A stretch of 64,000 nucleotides of DNA from Streptomyces peucetius (GTDB taxonomy: Bacteria > Actinomycetota > Actinomycetes > Streptomycetales > Streptomycetaceae). Made by a program: the position numbers and the translations under genes. The notes under the pieces were generated by a model. It saw only the letters and a list, made by a program, of their open reading frames with translations, had not been told where the DNA came from and did not search any database. Positions 24,758-33,873 of the stretch are shown piece by piece. The stretch covers positions 1,612,001 through 1,676,000 of the forward strand of contig NZ_CP107567.1 of NCBI RefSeq assembly GCF_025854275.1, given 5' to 3'. Position 1 is the stretch's first letter. The number at the start of each line of letters is the position of its first letter.

Positions 24758-25729
24758 TCACGGGCTTTCCGGTGCCATCGCGCGGGACAGCCGGTCGCGG
24801 AGCGCCCGGATGCGCCCGGTCAGCTCCGGCGGCTCGACGACCTCGAAGTCGACGCCCATCAGCAGCACGTGGATCACCAGCACGTCCAGGTTCGCCGCCC
24901 CGGTCCGCAGCAGGCACCGGCCGTCGTCGACCGGCTCCAGCACCCCGTCGGACGGACCGACGAACTCGGCCGCACGCTCGGCGGAGGTGTGCAGCCGGAC
25001 GACCGCCCGGGTCGCGTACGCACGGTTGGAGACGCCCTGGGAGACATAAGCCGCGAGATCCTCCGCGGGAGGAGTGCGGGGCGCGAAACGGGGGCCGTGC
25101 GGGGGCTTGGGAACGATCCGGTCGGCGCGGAAGGTGCGCCAGTCGTCGCGCTCGACGTCCCAGGCGACGAGGTACCAGCGGCGCTCCGTGCACACCAGCC
25201 GGTGGGGCTCGACGGTGCGGCGGGTGGCGGACCCGCCGTGGTCGCGGTACTCGAAACGGAGCCGCTCGCTGTCCCGGCAGGCGTTCGCCAGCTCCGTCAG
25301 CACACCGGCGTCCACGGTCGAACGCTGCTGTCCGCGCAGCATCGGAACGGTGAACGAATTGAGCGCGCCCACCCGCCGCCGCAGCCGGTCCGGCAACACC
25401 TGCTCCAGCTTGGCCAGGGCGCGTACGGACGTCTCGCCGATGCCCTCGATGCCCTGGCCGGCGGCGGTGCGCAGGCCGACGGCCACCGCCACGGCCTCCT
25501 CGTCGTCCAGGAGCAGCGGCGGCAGTTCGGCGCCCGCGCCCAGCTGGTAACCGCCGCCGGTGCCCGGACTGGCGTTGACCGGGTAGCCGAGCTCACGCAG
25601 CCGGTCCACGTCCCTGCGGACGGTGCGCGGTGTGACACCGAGCCGGTCCGCCAGGTCGGCGCCGGACCATTCACGGTGCGCCTGGAGGAGGGACAGCAGG
25701 CGCAGCAGTCGTGCCGAGGTTTCCAACAT
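24758..25729 (-). CDS. WYL-domain transcriptional regulator (YafY type)
   Basis: 323 residues from the ATG at 25729; no clear ribosome site precedes it, so the mRNA may be nearly leaderless. The N-terminal HTH_11 domain (LLRLLSLLQAHREWSGADLADRLGVTPRTVRRDVDRL, about 7-45) is followed by the WYL domain with RRTVEPHRLVCTERRWYLVAWD and a C-terminal WCX extension. WYL domains sense small ligands or nucleic acids. A perfect 12-bp-arm palindrome lies 20 bp upstream of the start, suggesting autoregulation. No obvious target operon is divergent, so its regulon is unknown. Confidence 0.88.
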   Translation of the reverse strand: MLETSARLLRLLSLLQAHREWSGADLADRLGVTPRTVRRDVDRLRELGYPVNASPGTGGGYQLGAGAELPPLLLDDEEAVAVAVGLRTAAGQGIEGIGETSVRALAKLEQVLPDRLRRRVGALNSFTVPMLRGQQRSTVDAGVLTELANACRDSERLRFEYRDHGGSATRRTVEPHRLVCTERRWYLVAWDVERDDWRTFRADRIVPKPPHGPRFAPRTPPAEDLAAYVSQGVSNRAYATRAVVRLHTSAERAAEFVGPSDGVLEPVDDGRCLLRTGAANLDVLVIHVLLMGVDFEVVEPPELTGRIRALRDRLSRAMAPESP

Positions 25730-25748
25730 GGAACGGAGTCTGCCAGCG

Positions 25749-25773
25749 GTCGAGGACAGCTGCTGTCCTCGAC
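25749..25773. promoter_or_regulatory. Perfect palindrome, probable WYL-regulator operator
   Basis: Arms GTCGAGGACAGC and its complement GCTGTCCTCGAC flank a single T, 20 bp upstream of the WYL gene start. Position and symmetry fit an autoregulatory site. Confidence 0.75.
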
Positions 25774-25887
25774 GACGGTCGGACCAGTGGCCCCTCGCGG
25801 CCGTCACACCGGCCCGCCCCGGCGGCACGGGGCGGCGGGCGGCGGGCGGCGGTGCGACCACCGGTGCACGTCACGTCATGAGCCTGC

Positions 25888-27174
25888 TCATGCGCTCTTC
25901 CTGCTTCTGCGGATCAGGTCCGCCGCACGGTGACGCAGCCCGTACCCCGCGTCGAACAGCGTGCTGCGGCCACGGTGCAGCGCCTCGCTCAGCGCACCGC
26001 GTGAGTGCCCGCTTGCACTGCGGGTGACGAGCTCGGTGAACAGCGCCTCGTGGCGCGCGGCGACGGTGACCGGGTCGAACCGGGCCGACGCGGCCAGCGC
26101 CGCGCGGCCGGCGCGCTGCCGCAGCTCGTCGTCGCCGATCAGCTCGAGCAGTGCGTCGGCGATCGCGTCCACGTCGCCGACCGGGACGAGCCGGCCGTCG
26201 ACACCGTCCTCGATGATCTCGCGGGGTCCGTGCGGGCAGTCGGTGGAGACGACCGGCAGACCGCAGCGCATCGCCTCGACGATGGTCATGCCGAAGGACT
26301 CGAGGCTGGAGGTGACCGCCGCGATCGAGCCCTTGACCCACTCCGCCTCCAGCGGGTTCGCGGGTCCCATGAGAAAGACGTGGTCGCTCAGTCCGCGCTC
26401 GTCGATGAGAGCGGTCAGCGCCTGCTTCTCGTTGCCGGTCGCGTCCCCACTGCCGTAGATCCGCAGCCGCCAGTCGGGGCGGGTCGCGACCACCTTGGAG
26501 AAGGCCTTGACGAGCAGGTCGTACCGTTTGACGCGGGTCAGGCGGCCGGCGGCGACGACCCACTTCGCCGTGCAGTCCGCGGGAGCGACGGCCGGCTCCG
26601 GCACGCTGTTGGGGACCGCCTCCATCCGTACGCCGGGCAGCTTCATCCGCTCCCGGTACGAGCGGGCGTCCGCCTCCGTGACGGTGGTGATCGCGTCGAG
26701 CACCGTGTAGCGGTGGGCTATCTCACGGCGCAGCCGGTACCCGTGGCTGTCGAGCGTCAGATGCTCCTGGCCGACCCGCACCACGCCCCGCCTGGTCTGG
26801 CGGGCGATGTGCACGTTGAGTCCCGGTCGGGTGCCGACGACCAAGTCGGCGTGGAGCGAGGCCAGATGGGCGCCGATCCTGGTGTCGGTGAGCCGGCTGT
26901 ACTGCTTGTGGCGGCCGTCACCGCGCGGGAAGACCTTCGCCGGCCGCTTGGCCAGCGGGTCGTCCCCGTCGTAGCCGGGGCTCTTCTTCCGCAGGTCCAC
27001 CAGGTGCTTCATGGTGACGCCGGCGGGTGCGCCCATGACCGGCTCGTCGCGGTGGCGGAAGACGGAGACGATCTCGACGTCGTGCCGTTCGGCGAGCGCG
27101 CCGGCGAGGTTGAACGTCGTCCTGATCGTCCCGCCGATGCCATAGGCGTTGTGGAGCAGAAATGAAATGCGCAT
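25888..27174 (-). CDS. Glycosyltransferase family 4
   Basis: 428 residues from the ATG at 27174 (GGGAC upstream); an in-frame GTG at 27231 is less likely because MRISFLLHNAYGIGGTIRTTFNLA is the family N terminus. The GT-B fold is seen from the N-terminal nucleotide-like GIGGTIRTT loop and the C-terminal donor domain WVVAAGRLTRVKRYDLLVKAF and SLESFGMTIVEAMRCGLPVVSTDCPHGPREII. The latter carries the GT4 EX7E motif (ESFGMTIVE). It transfers a sugar from a nucleotide-sugar to an unknown acceptor, probably cell-envelope material. It stands alone on the minus strand. Confidence 0.88.
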   Translation of the reverse strand: MRISFLLHNAYGIGGTIRTTFNLAGALAERHDVEIVSVFRHRDEPVMGAPAGVTMKHLVDLRKKSPGYDGDDPLAKRPAKVFPRGDGRHKQYSRLTDTRIGAHLASLHADLVVGTRPGLNVHIARQTRRGVVRVGQEHLTLDSHGYRLRREIAHRYTVLDAITTVTEADARSYRERMKLPGVRMEAVPNSVPEPAVAPADCTAKWVVAAGRLTRVKRYDLLVKAFSKVVATRPDWRLRIYGSGDATGNEKQALTALIDERGLSDHVFLMGPANPLEAEWVKGSIAAVTSSLESFGMTIVEAMRCGLPVVSTDCPHGPREIIEDGVDGRLVPVGDVDAIADALLELIGDDELRQRAGRAALAASARFDPVTVAARHEALFTELVTRSASGHSRGALSEALHRGRSTLFDAGYGLRHRAADLIRRSRKSA

Positions 27175-27243
27175 GCCGTCCCGCGTCCCCCGTGGTGCTG
27201 CCGAACCTCCTGGTCGGGAGGTCTGTGCCACGACTCTACTCGG

Positions 27244-28530
27244 CTACTGAGGGCGGTAGGGAATCTGCGGAACCCGGAAGCAGTTGTGGTTCATGTCGCC
27301 CCCCTGGGTGACCCAGCCGCGGCCGTCCTGCCAGCGCGCAACGGACAGACACGCGCGGCGCGTTGCGGGCGGCTCCTCGAGGTGCCGGAACGAGACGGGC
27401 AGCAGCAGTCCGCGTGCGGTGTACGGCTCCGGGCGGTTCAGGTAGCGCTCGACGCAGGCCCTGGTGAGGCCGGCGGAGCAGGACCTGGCCGCGTCCGTGA
27501 ACCACATGGCCGCCGCCCAGCCCTCGAGCTGCCACTGCGACAGCTCTCCATCGCCCATGGCCCGCCTGAACTCGCGTACGGCCGGGTGGCCGGTGTCCTG
27601 GTAGTTGCGGCTCGCGCCGGTCGCCCACAGCGCGTTGCGGCAGCCGGGAGCGTCCTGGTAGTCGCGCGGGACGGCGGAGTTCCAGTTCTGGACGTTGGTG
27701 ACCTTGGCGGTCACCCGCGTCCCGACGTCGTCCATCGCCTTGCACAGCCGGGCGTTGCCGTGTGCGTCCAGGGCGTCGAAGACGAGGTCGGCGCCGCTTC
27801 GCCCGATGTCGGCGGCCACCGCACGGAAGTTCGGCAGCGCGAAGTCCAGCTGCTCGGACACCACGCGGTAGCCCTCCGCCTCCAGCCCCCGGGCGACCAG
27901 CCGTGCGTACACGGCGGACGACGCCTGGTTGTAGGAGACGACGGCAGCGGTACGGGCGCCCTGGTGCCGCTTGAACCATCGGTAGACCTCGGTGCCGCCG
28001 TAGAGGGTGCCGTCCCAGCCGGGTGCCTCGCCGGTGCGCGGGGCGTCGCTGCCGTAGATGCCGTACAGATGCGGATAGGTGTCGTACGCCGTGCCGATGG
28101 GCTGGCCGCCGATGTCGGGGACGCCCGCGCGGGACACCCGGGGCGCGCCCGCGTAGTCGAGCACGGTGGTGGCGACCAGGGCGAAGACCTTGTGCTCGTC
28201 GATCAGGCGGTGCACGCACGCGTTGTTGCCGACGCCACTGCCCCCGTCGTCGCACGTGACGACCTCCACGCGGCGGCCGTCGATGCCGCCGCGGGCGTTG
28301 ACGGCGTCGAAGTAGGCGCGGGCCCCCTCGCCCGGGCCGTCGAAGGCCGCGCCGCCGACGGGGCTCGTGGCGCTGGCGATGATGCCGACGCGCAGCGGTT
28401 CACGCCCGGCGCCGGCCGGGTCCGGGGAGGCGTCGAAGGCGCGTTCGGGCAGCCGGCTGCCGCAGGCGGTCACCACGGCGAGCAGCGCCGCGGCGAACAG
28501 CGCCTCAGCAGCCCGGAACAGCCCTGGCAT
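27244..28530 (-). CDS. Branched-chain amino acid type ABC substrate-binding lipoprotein
   Basis: 428 residues. An N-terminal lipobox VVTAC at about 19-23 anchors it outside the membrane. The body matches Peripla_BP_6 (Leu/Ile/Val-binding type): PLRVGIIASATSPVGGAAFDGPGEGARAYFDAVNARGGIDGRRVEVV and a second lobe beginning TEVYRWFKRHQGARTAAVVSY. It overlaps the preceding lipoprotein gene by 26 bases. The matching permease/ATPase genes lie divergently at 29.5-32.8 kb, so it is the probable binding protein of that importer. Ligand unknown; these systems also take amides, urea and other small solutes. Confidence 0.85.
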   Translation of the reverse strand: MPGLFRAAEALFAAALLAVVTACGSRLPERAFDASPDPAGAGREPLRVGIIASATSPVGGAAFDGPGEGARAYFDAVNARGGIDGRRVEVVTCDDGGSGVGNNACVHRLIDEHKVFALVATTVLDYAGAPRVSRAGVPDIGGQPIGTAYDTYPHLYGIYGSDAPRTGEAPGWDGTLYGGTEVYRWFKRHQGARTAAVVSYNQASSAVYARLVARGLEAEGYRVVSEQLDFALPNFRAVAADIGRSGADLVFDALDAHGNARLCKAMDDVGTRVTAKVTNVQNWNSAVPRDYQDAPGCRNALWATGASRNYQDTGHPAVREFRRAMGDGELSQWQLEGWAAAMWFTDAARSCSAGLTRACVERYLNRPEPYTARGLLLPVSFRHLEEPPATRRACLSVARWQDGRGWVTQGGDMNHNCFRVPQIPYRPQ

Positions 28531-29035
28531 CCGGACTGAGCTCCACCAGGGCGCACAGGGCCTTCTGGGACACCTTCCAGGTGCCGTCGTCGAGCACGGC
28601 CGTGCCCTTGGCGCCCGGCAGCGCCGTGTTGCCGCCGACCATGAGGTCGTAGGTCACGGTCGCCTCGGTCTCTGAGGTGAACCGCACGTCGGTGACCTCG
28701 GCGGACGCCTGCGTGGCGTTCCTGTCGCCGCTGAAGGCGGTCAGGGCGGGGCGCAGCGCCTCACCGTTCTCGAGCACCTTCACCTTCTCGTCCGTGGACG
28801 TCCTGGGGTCGAAGAACGTCGTCCAGTTCTTCTTGACCTCCTCCTCCGCGGCCGCCCGGTCGGCGGGGCCGGAACGCTCCCCCGGGGTCTCGGGGGCGGA
28901 GGCGGCCGGCGTGGGCGAGGTCGCGGGGGCGGACCCGTCGCCTCCGTCGTCGGAGCACGCCGCGGCGAGCGGGCCCAGCACGAGGACCGCCGCCGCCGCC
29001 CAGACCACTGGCCGGGGGCTTTTCGAACCGGTCAT
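28505..29035 (-). CDS. Secreted lipoprotein, low-molecular-weight-antigen-like
   Basis: 176 residues, ATG at 29035 with GGTGAG upstream; in-frame GTGs at 29044/29047 are possible. A lipobox LAAAC follows the signal peptide, then a Ser/Pro/Ala-rich spacer (about 35-75) and a small alpha+beta domain (EEEVKKNWTTFFDPRTSTDEKVKVLENG, VTDVRFTSETEATVTYDL). The fold resembles mycobacterial low-molecular-weight antigen/MTB12-like lipoproteins. It precedes and overlaps the binding-protein gene, so the two are co-transcribed. Role unknown. Confidence 0.75.
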   Translation of the reverse strand: MTGSKSPRPVVWAAAAVLVLGPLAAACSDDGGDGSAPATSPTPAASAPETPGERSGPADRAAAEEEVKKNWTTFFDPRTSTDEKVKVLENGEALRPALTAFSGDRNATQASAEVTDVRFTSETEATVTYDLMVGGNTALPGAKGTAVLDDGTWKVSQKALCALVELSPDARAVPGC

Positions 29036-29126
29036 GTCACTCACCACCAGATCTCGGCTTCCAGCGTCGGATGGTTCGGGACATACCGCAATATTCAGGG
29101 CATAGTGCAGGAGAGGAGGCGTTTCG

Positions 29127-29567
29127 ATGCCGGCGTCCCGACTGCTGTGCTGGGGTGGGCTCGCGGCCGTTGCCTGCGGGGCGGTCCTGTGTGTCGTCGG
29201 CTGGTACGGCGTGTCCGGCGAGAGCGTCGCCGAACGGCAGCTGCCCTACCTCGCGTCGGCCACGGTGCCGGGCGCGGCGCTGCTGGTGGCGGGGGCCGTG
29301 CTGATCGCCGCGGGGACCCTCCCGCCACGGCCGGGCGAGCGTGACCCCCGGGCCGGCGGCGTCCTCGTACCCGGCGCCGGTACGGACTCGGCCACGGAGA
29401 CGGACCCGGGCGTGCCCTCGTCGGACGGGCCGCCGCTGCGCGTGCCGGGCGGCAGGCTGGCGCACCGGCCGGACTGCCCGCTGGTGGCCGGGAAGCCGGA
29501 GGCGGTACCGGCGGCGGGTGACGCGGCCCTCGAGCCCTGTCCGGTGTGCGAGCCGTGGCCTCACTGA
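29127..29567 (+). CDS. Small membrane protein with C-terminal Cys/His motif
   Basis: 146 residues, ATG with GAGGAGG upstream. Two transmembrane helices (about 8-28 and 45-65) are followed by a polar region. The C terminus reads AHRPDCPLVAGKP and PCPVCEPWPH, a Cys-x14-16-Cys-x2-Cys-x4-His arrangement that could bind a metal. Its stop lies inside the start of the permease gene (22-base overlap), so it is the first gene of the ABC operon. Unknown function; perhaps an accessory membrane subunit. Confidence 0.7.
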   Translation: MPASRLLCWGGLAAVACGAVLCVVGWYGVSGESVAERQLPYLASATVPGAALLVAGAVLIAAGTLPPRPGERDPRAGGVLVPGAGTDSATETDPGVPSSDGPPLRVPGGRLAHRPDCPLVAGKPEAVPAAGDAALEPCPVCEPWPH

Positions 29568-32128
29568 CGTACGACCTGACCCTCGCCGGGCTCGCGGTCG
29601 GCAGTGCCGCCGCGCTGACCGGCATCGGACTGATCGTCACCTACCGGGCGACCGGGGTGCTGAACCTCGCGCACGGGGCGGTCGCGATGGTGTGCGCCTA
29701 CGTCATGCGGCAGTTCGCGGTGGAGTGGGGCTGGCCGGTGCCGCTCGCCGCCCTGGTGACGCTGCTCGTCGTCGCACCCGGGATCGGGCTGCTGCTGGAG
29801 CGGCTCGTCTTCCGCCCCCTGTCGGTGCCGGCGCCCGACCCGGCGCGGACCCTGGTGGCGTCGATCGGCGTCTTCGTACTGCTGGTGGGTGCGGCGGCGC
29901 TGCTGTGGGGCGAGGGCGCCCGGGCCGACGCGCCGGTGCTGCTCCCGGACGCCCCCTGGACGCAGCTCGCGGCCGTCCTGCTGCTGGCCGTGCTGGTGGC
30001 CGCGGTCACCCGGTGGACCCGGTTCGGCCGGGAACTGCGCGCCGTCGTGGACAACCGCGTCCTGGCGTCCCTCGGCGGCGTCGACGCCGACCGGGTGGCG
30101 GCGGCGGGGTGGGCGTTCGGATCGTTCACCGCCGGTCTGACGGGCGTACTGCTGGCCCCGTACGTACGGCTCGATCCGTACGGGCTGCCCCTGCTGGTCG
30201 TCGAGGTCATCGCGGTGGCGGTCGTCGCGCGGATGCGGAGCCTGCCCGTCGCGATCGGGGCGGCGCTGGCGATCGGCGTGGCGCAGGCGCAGTTGACCCG
30301 GCTGCACCTGTCGGGGCCGGCGCAGCCCCTGGTCCAGGCGGTCGAGGCCAATCTGTTCGTCGTGGCGCTGCTGGTCGCGGCCCTGCTGCTGCCCGGCGCC
30401 GGCGGTTCGGTGACCCGGGCGGCGGCTCCCGCGGTACGGATCGCCCGGCCCGTGTGGCTGATCGCCGGGGTCCTTCTGCTGCTGCCGCTCGGATTCGCGG
30501 GCGCGGACCTGCAGACGGCGGTCCAGGTGCCGGCGCTCGCCGTCGTGCTGCTGTCCCTGGTCGTGGTCGCCGGGCGCGGCGGCCAGATCTCCCTGGGTCA
30601 GGCCGCGTACGCGGGGCTCGGCGCGCTCGTCACGGCGCTGCTGGCGGCGGGCCGGTTCCCCGGTTTCCCAAGGCTGCCCGAGCTGGTGGCCCTGGCGGTC
30701 GCCGTGGTGCTGGTCGCTCCGCTGGGGCTGGTGACCGGGTGGCCCGCGATCCGCCGGCACGGCCTGGCCCTTGCGCTGGTCACGCTGGCCGTCGGGGTGG
30801 CGGTGAGCCGCTTCGTCCTGACCCAGCCGTACGCGACGGCCGGCCTGACCGTGTCGCGCCCTGCGGCCCTCGGCTCGGACCGGGCGTACTACGTCGTGGA
30901 ACTGGCCGTACTGGCCGGTGCGCTGGCGGCGGTCGCCGCGCTGCGCCGGGGTCGCACCGGGCGGGCGCTGGCCGCGCTGCGCGACCACGAGGAGGGCGCT
31001 CAGGCAGCGGGGGTGGCGGTCCCGGCGCTCAAGGTCACCGCGTTCGTGACGGGCGCGGCGCTGGCGGCGCTGGGCGGCGGCCTGCTGGCCATGGGGGTGC
31101 GGGCGTTCGACCCGGAGGCGTTCGATCCGGTGCGCGGTCTCCTCTGGTTCGCGGCGGTGTTCGTGCTGGGCGCGGACAACCTCCTCGCGCCGCTGCCGGC
31201 GGCGGCGCTGCTCGTCGCACTGGACGCGGGCACCCGGGGCGGTGTGGCGGCGGTCGTGATCGGGCTCCTCGCCGTCCTCCTGGGCCACGGCCGGCTCCTC
31301 GGCCGCCGCCCGGCCGGGCCCGAACGGGCGGCCACCGCCCCTGTCCCTTGGCCCGGCCCCGCCGCGCCGTACCGAAGTCCCAGGGCGCCCCGGCGGGCGG
31401 TCGGCACCGAAGAGGCACGCGGCCGTCCCGCCGACGGCGGCCCGGCGGTCCGGCCCAGGGGGCCCAGTGCCGAGGAGGCGCGGCCCCGGGGGCTCAGTGC
31501 CGAGGGGCTGCGGGTCGCCTTCCAGGGGCGGGAAGTGGTCGGCGGGGTGGATCTCGTCGTGGAACCCGGGCGGGTCACCGCGCTCGTCGGGGGAAACGGC
31601 GCGGGCAAGAGCACCCTGTTCCACTGCCTGTGCGGGTCGCTGCGGCCGGACGCCGGGCGGGTGCGGCTCGACGGGGCCGACATCAGCCGCCGGTCCGCAC
31701 ACGCCCGGACCCGGCTCGGGATCGCCAGGACGTTCCAGCAGCCCGCCGTCTTCCCGTCCCTGACCGTCGAGGAGAACGTACGGATCGGCGCCGAGCAGGG
31801 CCGGCACCGGGACACGTCGGCCGTGGGCCCCGTGCTGCGGCTGCTCGCTCTGGACGGCCCGGTGCGGCGGCTGCCCGCCGCCGGGCTGCCCACCGGGGTG
31901 CTGCGCCGGGCGGAGCTGGGGCGGGCGCTCGCCTCGCGGCCCCACACGCTGCTGCTGGACGAGCCCACGGCCGGCCTCGACACCGCCGAGACGGAGATGC
32001 TCGCCCGCATCCTGGAGGCGCTCGCGGCGGACGGCACGGCCGTCCTCGTCGTCGAGCACGATGTCGCTCTCGTCGCCCGCGTCGCCGACACCGTGCACGT
32101 CATGGAAGCGGGGCGGCTGGTGCGATGA
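29546..32128 (+). CDS. Fused branched-chain amino acid ABC permeases plus ATPase (LivH-LivM-LivG)
   Basis: 860 residues, GTG start at 29546 or 29555. Three parts that are normally separate: a LivH-type permease (about 1-290, GLIVTYRATGVLNLAHGAVAM), a LivM-type permease (about 300-590, GRGGQISLGQAAYAGLGA) and, after a low-complexity Pro/Arg/Ala linker, a LivG-type ATPase (about 650-860). The ATPase has Walker A GGNGAGKST, a degenerate signature (LPTGVLRRAELGRAL), Walker B TLLLDEPTAG and an H-loop VVEHD. It should import a small solute delivered by the divergent binding lipoprotein. The fusion fixes 1:1:1 stoichiometry of the two membrane subunits with one ATPase; LivF follows with an ATGA overlap. 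Confidence 0.88.
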   Translation: MRAVASLTYDLTLAGLAVGSAAALTGIGLIVTYRATGVLNLAHGAVAMVCAYVMRQFAVEWGWPVPLAALVTLLVVAPGIGLLLERLVFRPLSVPAPDPARTLVASIGVFVLLVGAAALLWGEGARADAPVLLPDAPWTQLAAVLLLAVLVAAVTRWTRFGRELRAVVDNRVLASLGGVDADRVAAAGWAFGSFTAGLTGVLLAPYVRLDPYGLPLLVVEVIAVAVVARMRSLPVAIGAALAIGVAQAQLTRLHLSGPAQPLVQAVEANLFVVALLVAALLLPGAGGSVTRAAAPAVRIARPVWLIAGVLLLLPLGFAGADLQTAVQVPALAVVLLSLVVVAGRGGQISLGQAAYAGLGALVTALLAAGRFPGFPRLPELVALAVAVVLVAPLGLVTGWPAIRRHGLALALVTLAVGVAVSRFVLTQPYATAGLTVSRPAALGSDRAYYVVELAVLAGALAAVAALRRGRTGRALAALRDHEEGAQAAGVAVPALKVTAFVTGAALAALGGGLLAMGVRAFDPEAFDPVRGLLWFAAVFVLGADNLLAPLPAAALLVALDAGTRGGVAAVVIGLLAVLLGHGRLLGRRPAGPERAATAPVPWPGPAAPYRSPRAPRRAVGTEEARGRPADGGPAVRPRGPSAEEARPRGLSAEGLRVAFQGREVVGGVDLVVEPGRVTALVGGNGAGKSTLFHCLCGSLRPDAGRVRLDGADISRRSAHARTRLGIARTFQQPAVFPSLTVEENVRIGAEQGRHRDTSAVGPVLRLLALDGPVRRLPAAGLPTGVLRRAELGRALASRPHTLLLDEPTAGLDTAETEMLARILEALAADGTAVLVVEHDVALVARVADTVHVMEAGRLVR

Positions 32129-32817
32129 CCCTCGCGATGGAACTGCGCGACGTGCGTGTGCGGTACGGCCCGCTGGAGGCACTGCACGGCGTCCGGCTCC
32201 CCGTTCCGGCCGGAGCACTGACCGTCCTGCTCGGGCGTAACGGCTCCGGCCGTACGACCGCGCTGCGGGCGCTCGCCGGTACCGTCCTTCCCGCCGCCGG
32301 CTCGGTGCTGTGGCAGGGCCGGGACGTGACGGCCCTGCGCGCGTACGCGAGGGCACGGCTCGGCCTGTGCTTCGTGCCCGACCAGCGGGCCGTGTACGGC
32401 ACCCTGACCGTCGCGGAGAACCTGGAGCTCGCCGCTCATCGCGGGGAGTTCGCCCGTGCGCTCGAGGGTTTCCCGGCGCTCCGGCCGCTGCTGGGCCGCA
32501 CGGCGGCCACTCTGTCCGGCGGCGAGCAGCGGATGCTGGCGCTCTCCCGCGCCCTGCTGACGCCCGCAGCGGTCGTCCTGGCCGACGAGCCCGTCCAGGG
32601 CATGGCGCCGGCGGTCGCGGACCGCGCGTACGAACTGCTGCGCGAACTCGGCGCCGCGGTCGTCGTCGCCGAGCAGCGGCTGCCGGAGGCCCTGCGCCAC
32701 GGCGGCCCGCCGGTCGTCGTGCACGAACTGCGCCGCGGCTCGGTCGTGTTCAGCGGCGAGCCTGCCGAGCTCGCACCCGTCTCCCCCGGGCCCGGGGGCG
32801 CTCCCCGGCCGCCCTGA
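32125..32817 (+). CDS. livF: LivF-type ABC ATPase with atypical Walker A
   Basis: 230 residues, ATG overlapping the LivHMG stop as ATGA. LivF features: VRYGPLEALHGV, FVPDQRAVYGTLTVAENL, signature LSGGEQRML, Walker B VVLADEPVQGM and the VVVAEQR switch. Walker A reads GRNGSGRTT (37-45): Arg43 replaces the invariant Lys. Such Lys-to-Arg changes usually cripple ATP hydrolysis, so the second ATPase site may be the fused LivG. It completes the branched-chain amino acid type importer. Confidence 0.88.
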   Translation: MTLAMELRDVRVRYGPLEALHGVRLPVPAGALTVLLGRNGSGRTTALRALAGTVLPAAGSVLWQGRDVTALRAYARARLGLCFVPDQRAVYGTLTVAENLELAAHRGEFARALEGFPALRPLLGRTAATLSGGEQRMLALSRALLTPAAVVLADEPVQGMAPAVADRAYELLRELGAAVVVAEQRLPEALRHGGPPVVVHELRRGSVVFSGEPAELAPVSPGPGGAPRPP

Positions 32818-32956
32818 TCCGGCCGACGGGGGCGCGGCGCGGCGCCGTGCGCTTCGATTCGTTGCCGCTGCGGGCGTGACCCCCACGACGGATCGCCCGT
32901 TGAACCTTCGAGCCGGGACCCGCCCGGCACACCTGATCAAGTCCGAGGAGCCACCC

Positions 32957-33736
32957 GTGCCGCGCATGCTCGACGTCAGCGAGGACGTACGCGCCGAGAT
33001 CGGCGACGAAGAAGCCGACCGGCTGCTCGCCGGCCTGAACGCCCCGGGCAGCTACGACTGCACCTCCTGCCGCACCCCGGGCGACTCCGAGCAGGAGCGG
33101 ACCAGCACCGTGCTGTTCGTCGGCGACGAAACCGCCGTTCTCGCCTTCGCCCATGCCACCTGCATCCCTTCGCAGGTGGTGCAGGTCGCGGAGGACCAGC
33201 TCCAGGGCGCCGTCCGCTCCATCACCGGTGAGGAGCCGCGGATCCAGGGTGCCGCACCCCAGCAGGCGGTGCTCGGCGTCACCAGCGGTCTCATCCTCAT
33301 CGACGGCGACGTGTTCCCCGCGCTGGTCGTGGAACCGACCGCACCGATCGCCCGCCCGGGCACGGGCGGCAGCGGCGGCGACGACTTCCTGCCCCTCCTG
33401 ATCGAGCAGGGCTTCCTGCCCGTCACCGATGTGAACCAGCACCCCTCCCAGCTGCCCGGCTGGTCGGTGCTGCTCGCCATGGGCCAGCTGCACGCCGTGC
33501 TCCAGCCGGGTACGGGCGGCGGCAGCCCGGTCGCCTGGTGGCAGGCGCACCAGCCGCTCCAGGTCACCGAGGGCTGGCGAACCGCCGTCAACAAGACGCA
33601 GACCGTCCTGGTGTACGCGGCCCCGGTGGGCTCCATCGGCCAGCAGCCGCGGGAGGACCTGCTGCGCGACGCGCTGGAGAAGGCGGCGGCCGGCGGCCTG
33701 CTGGTCGCGGCGTCGATGCCTCTCGCAGGCACCTGA
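32957..33736 (+). CDS. Conserved hypothetical protein with possible zinc motif
   Basis: 259 residues from a GTG with GAGGAG upstream; the frame continues to 32876 but lacks a ribosome site there. A CTSC pair near residue 34 and a HATC motif about 40 residues later could make a Cys-His metal site. The rest is a mixed alpha/beta globular protein with no signal or membrane helix. I do not recognise the family. A perfect 16-bp terminator hairpin follows. Confidence 0.6.
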   Translation: MPRMLDVSEDVRAEIGDEEADRLLAGLNAPGSYDCTSCRTPGDSEQERTSTVLFVGDETAVLAFAHATCIPSQVVQVAEDQLQGAVRSITGEEPRIQGAAPQQAVLGVTSGLILIDGDVFPALVVEPTAPIARPGTGGSGGDDFLPLLIEQGFLPVTDVNQHPSQLPGWSVLLAMGQLHAVLQPGTGGGSPVAWWQAHQPLQVTEGWRTAVNKTQTVLVYAAPVGSIGQQPREDLLRDALEKAAAGGLLVAASMPLAGT

Positions 33737-33832
33737 GCCACCCCGAGGCCGTACGGCTCCGATCCGCCGTGCGACGCCTCGGACCGAGCCCCTGGACCAC
33801 GGGGGTGCCCGCCGACCGGCCCGGCAGGCACA

Positions 33833-33873
33833 GGACGTACGCCGGGGCCGCTCTCCTGCCCCGGCGTACGTCC
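33833..33873. terminator. Hairpin terminator, 16-bp perfect stem
   Basis: Arms GGACGTACGCCGGGGC and complement around a 9-base loop, 97 bases beyond the preceding stop. Confidence 0.8.

Noticed and set aside
29561..32356. 931-residue minus-strand open frame opposite LivHMG
   Set aside because: Arg/Gln/His-rich with no domain and fully antisense to a clear membrane protein; a GC-frame artefact.
29341..32817. 1158-residue open frame on the plus strand through the ABC operon
   Set aside because: Its first nine tenths are an Arg/Gly/Ala-rich shadow of the LivHMG frame; only the last part is real (LivF from 32125).
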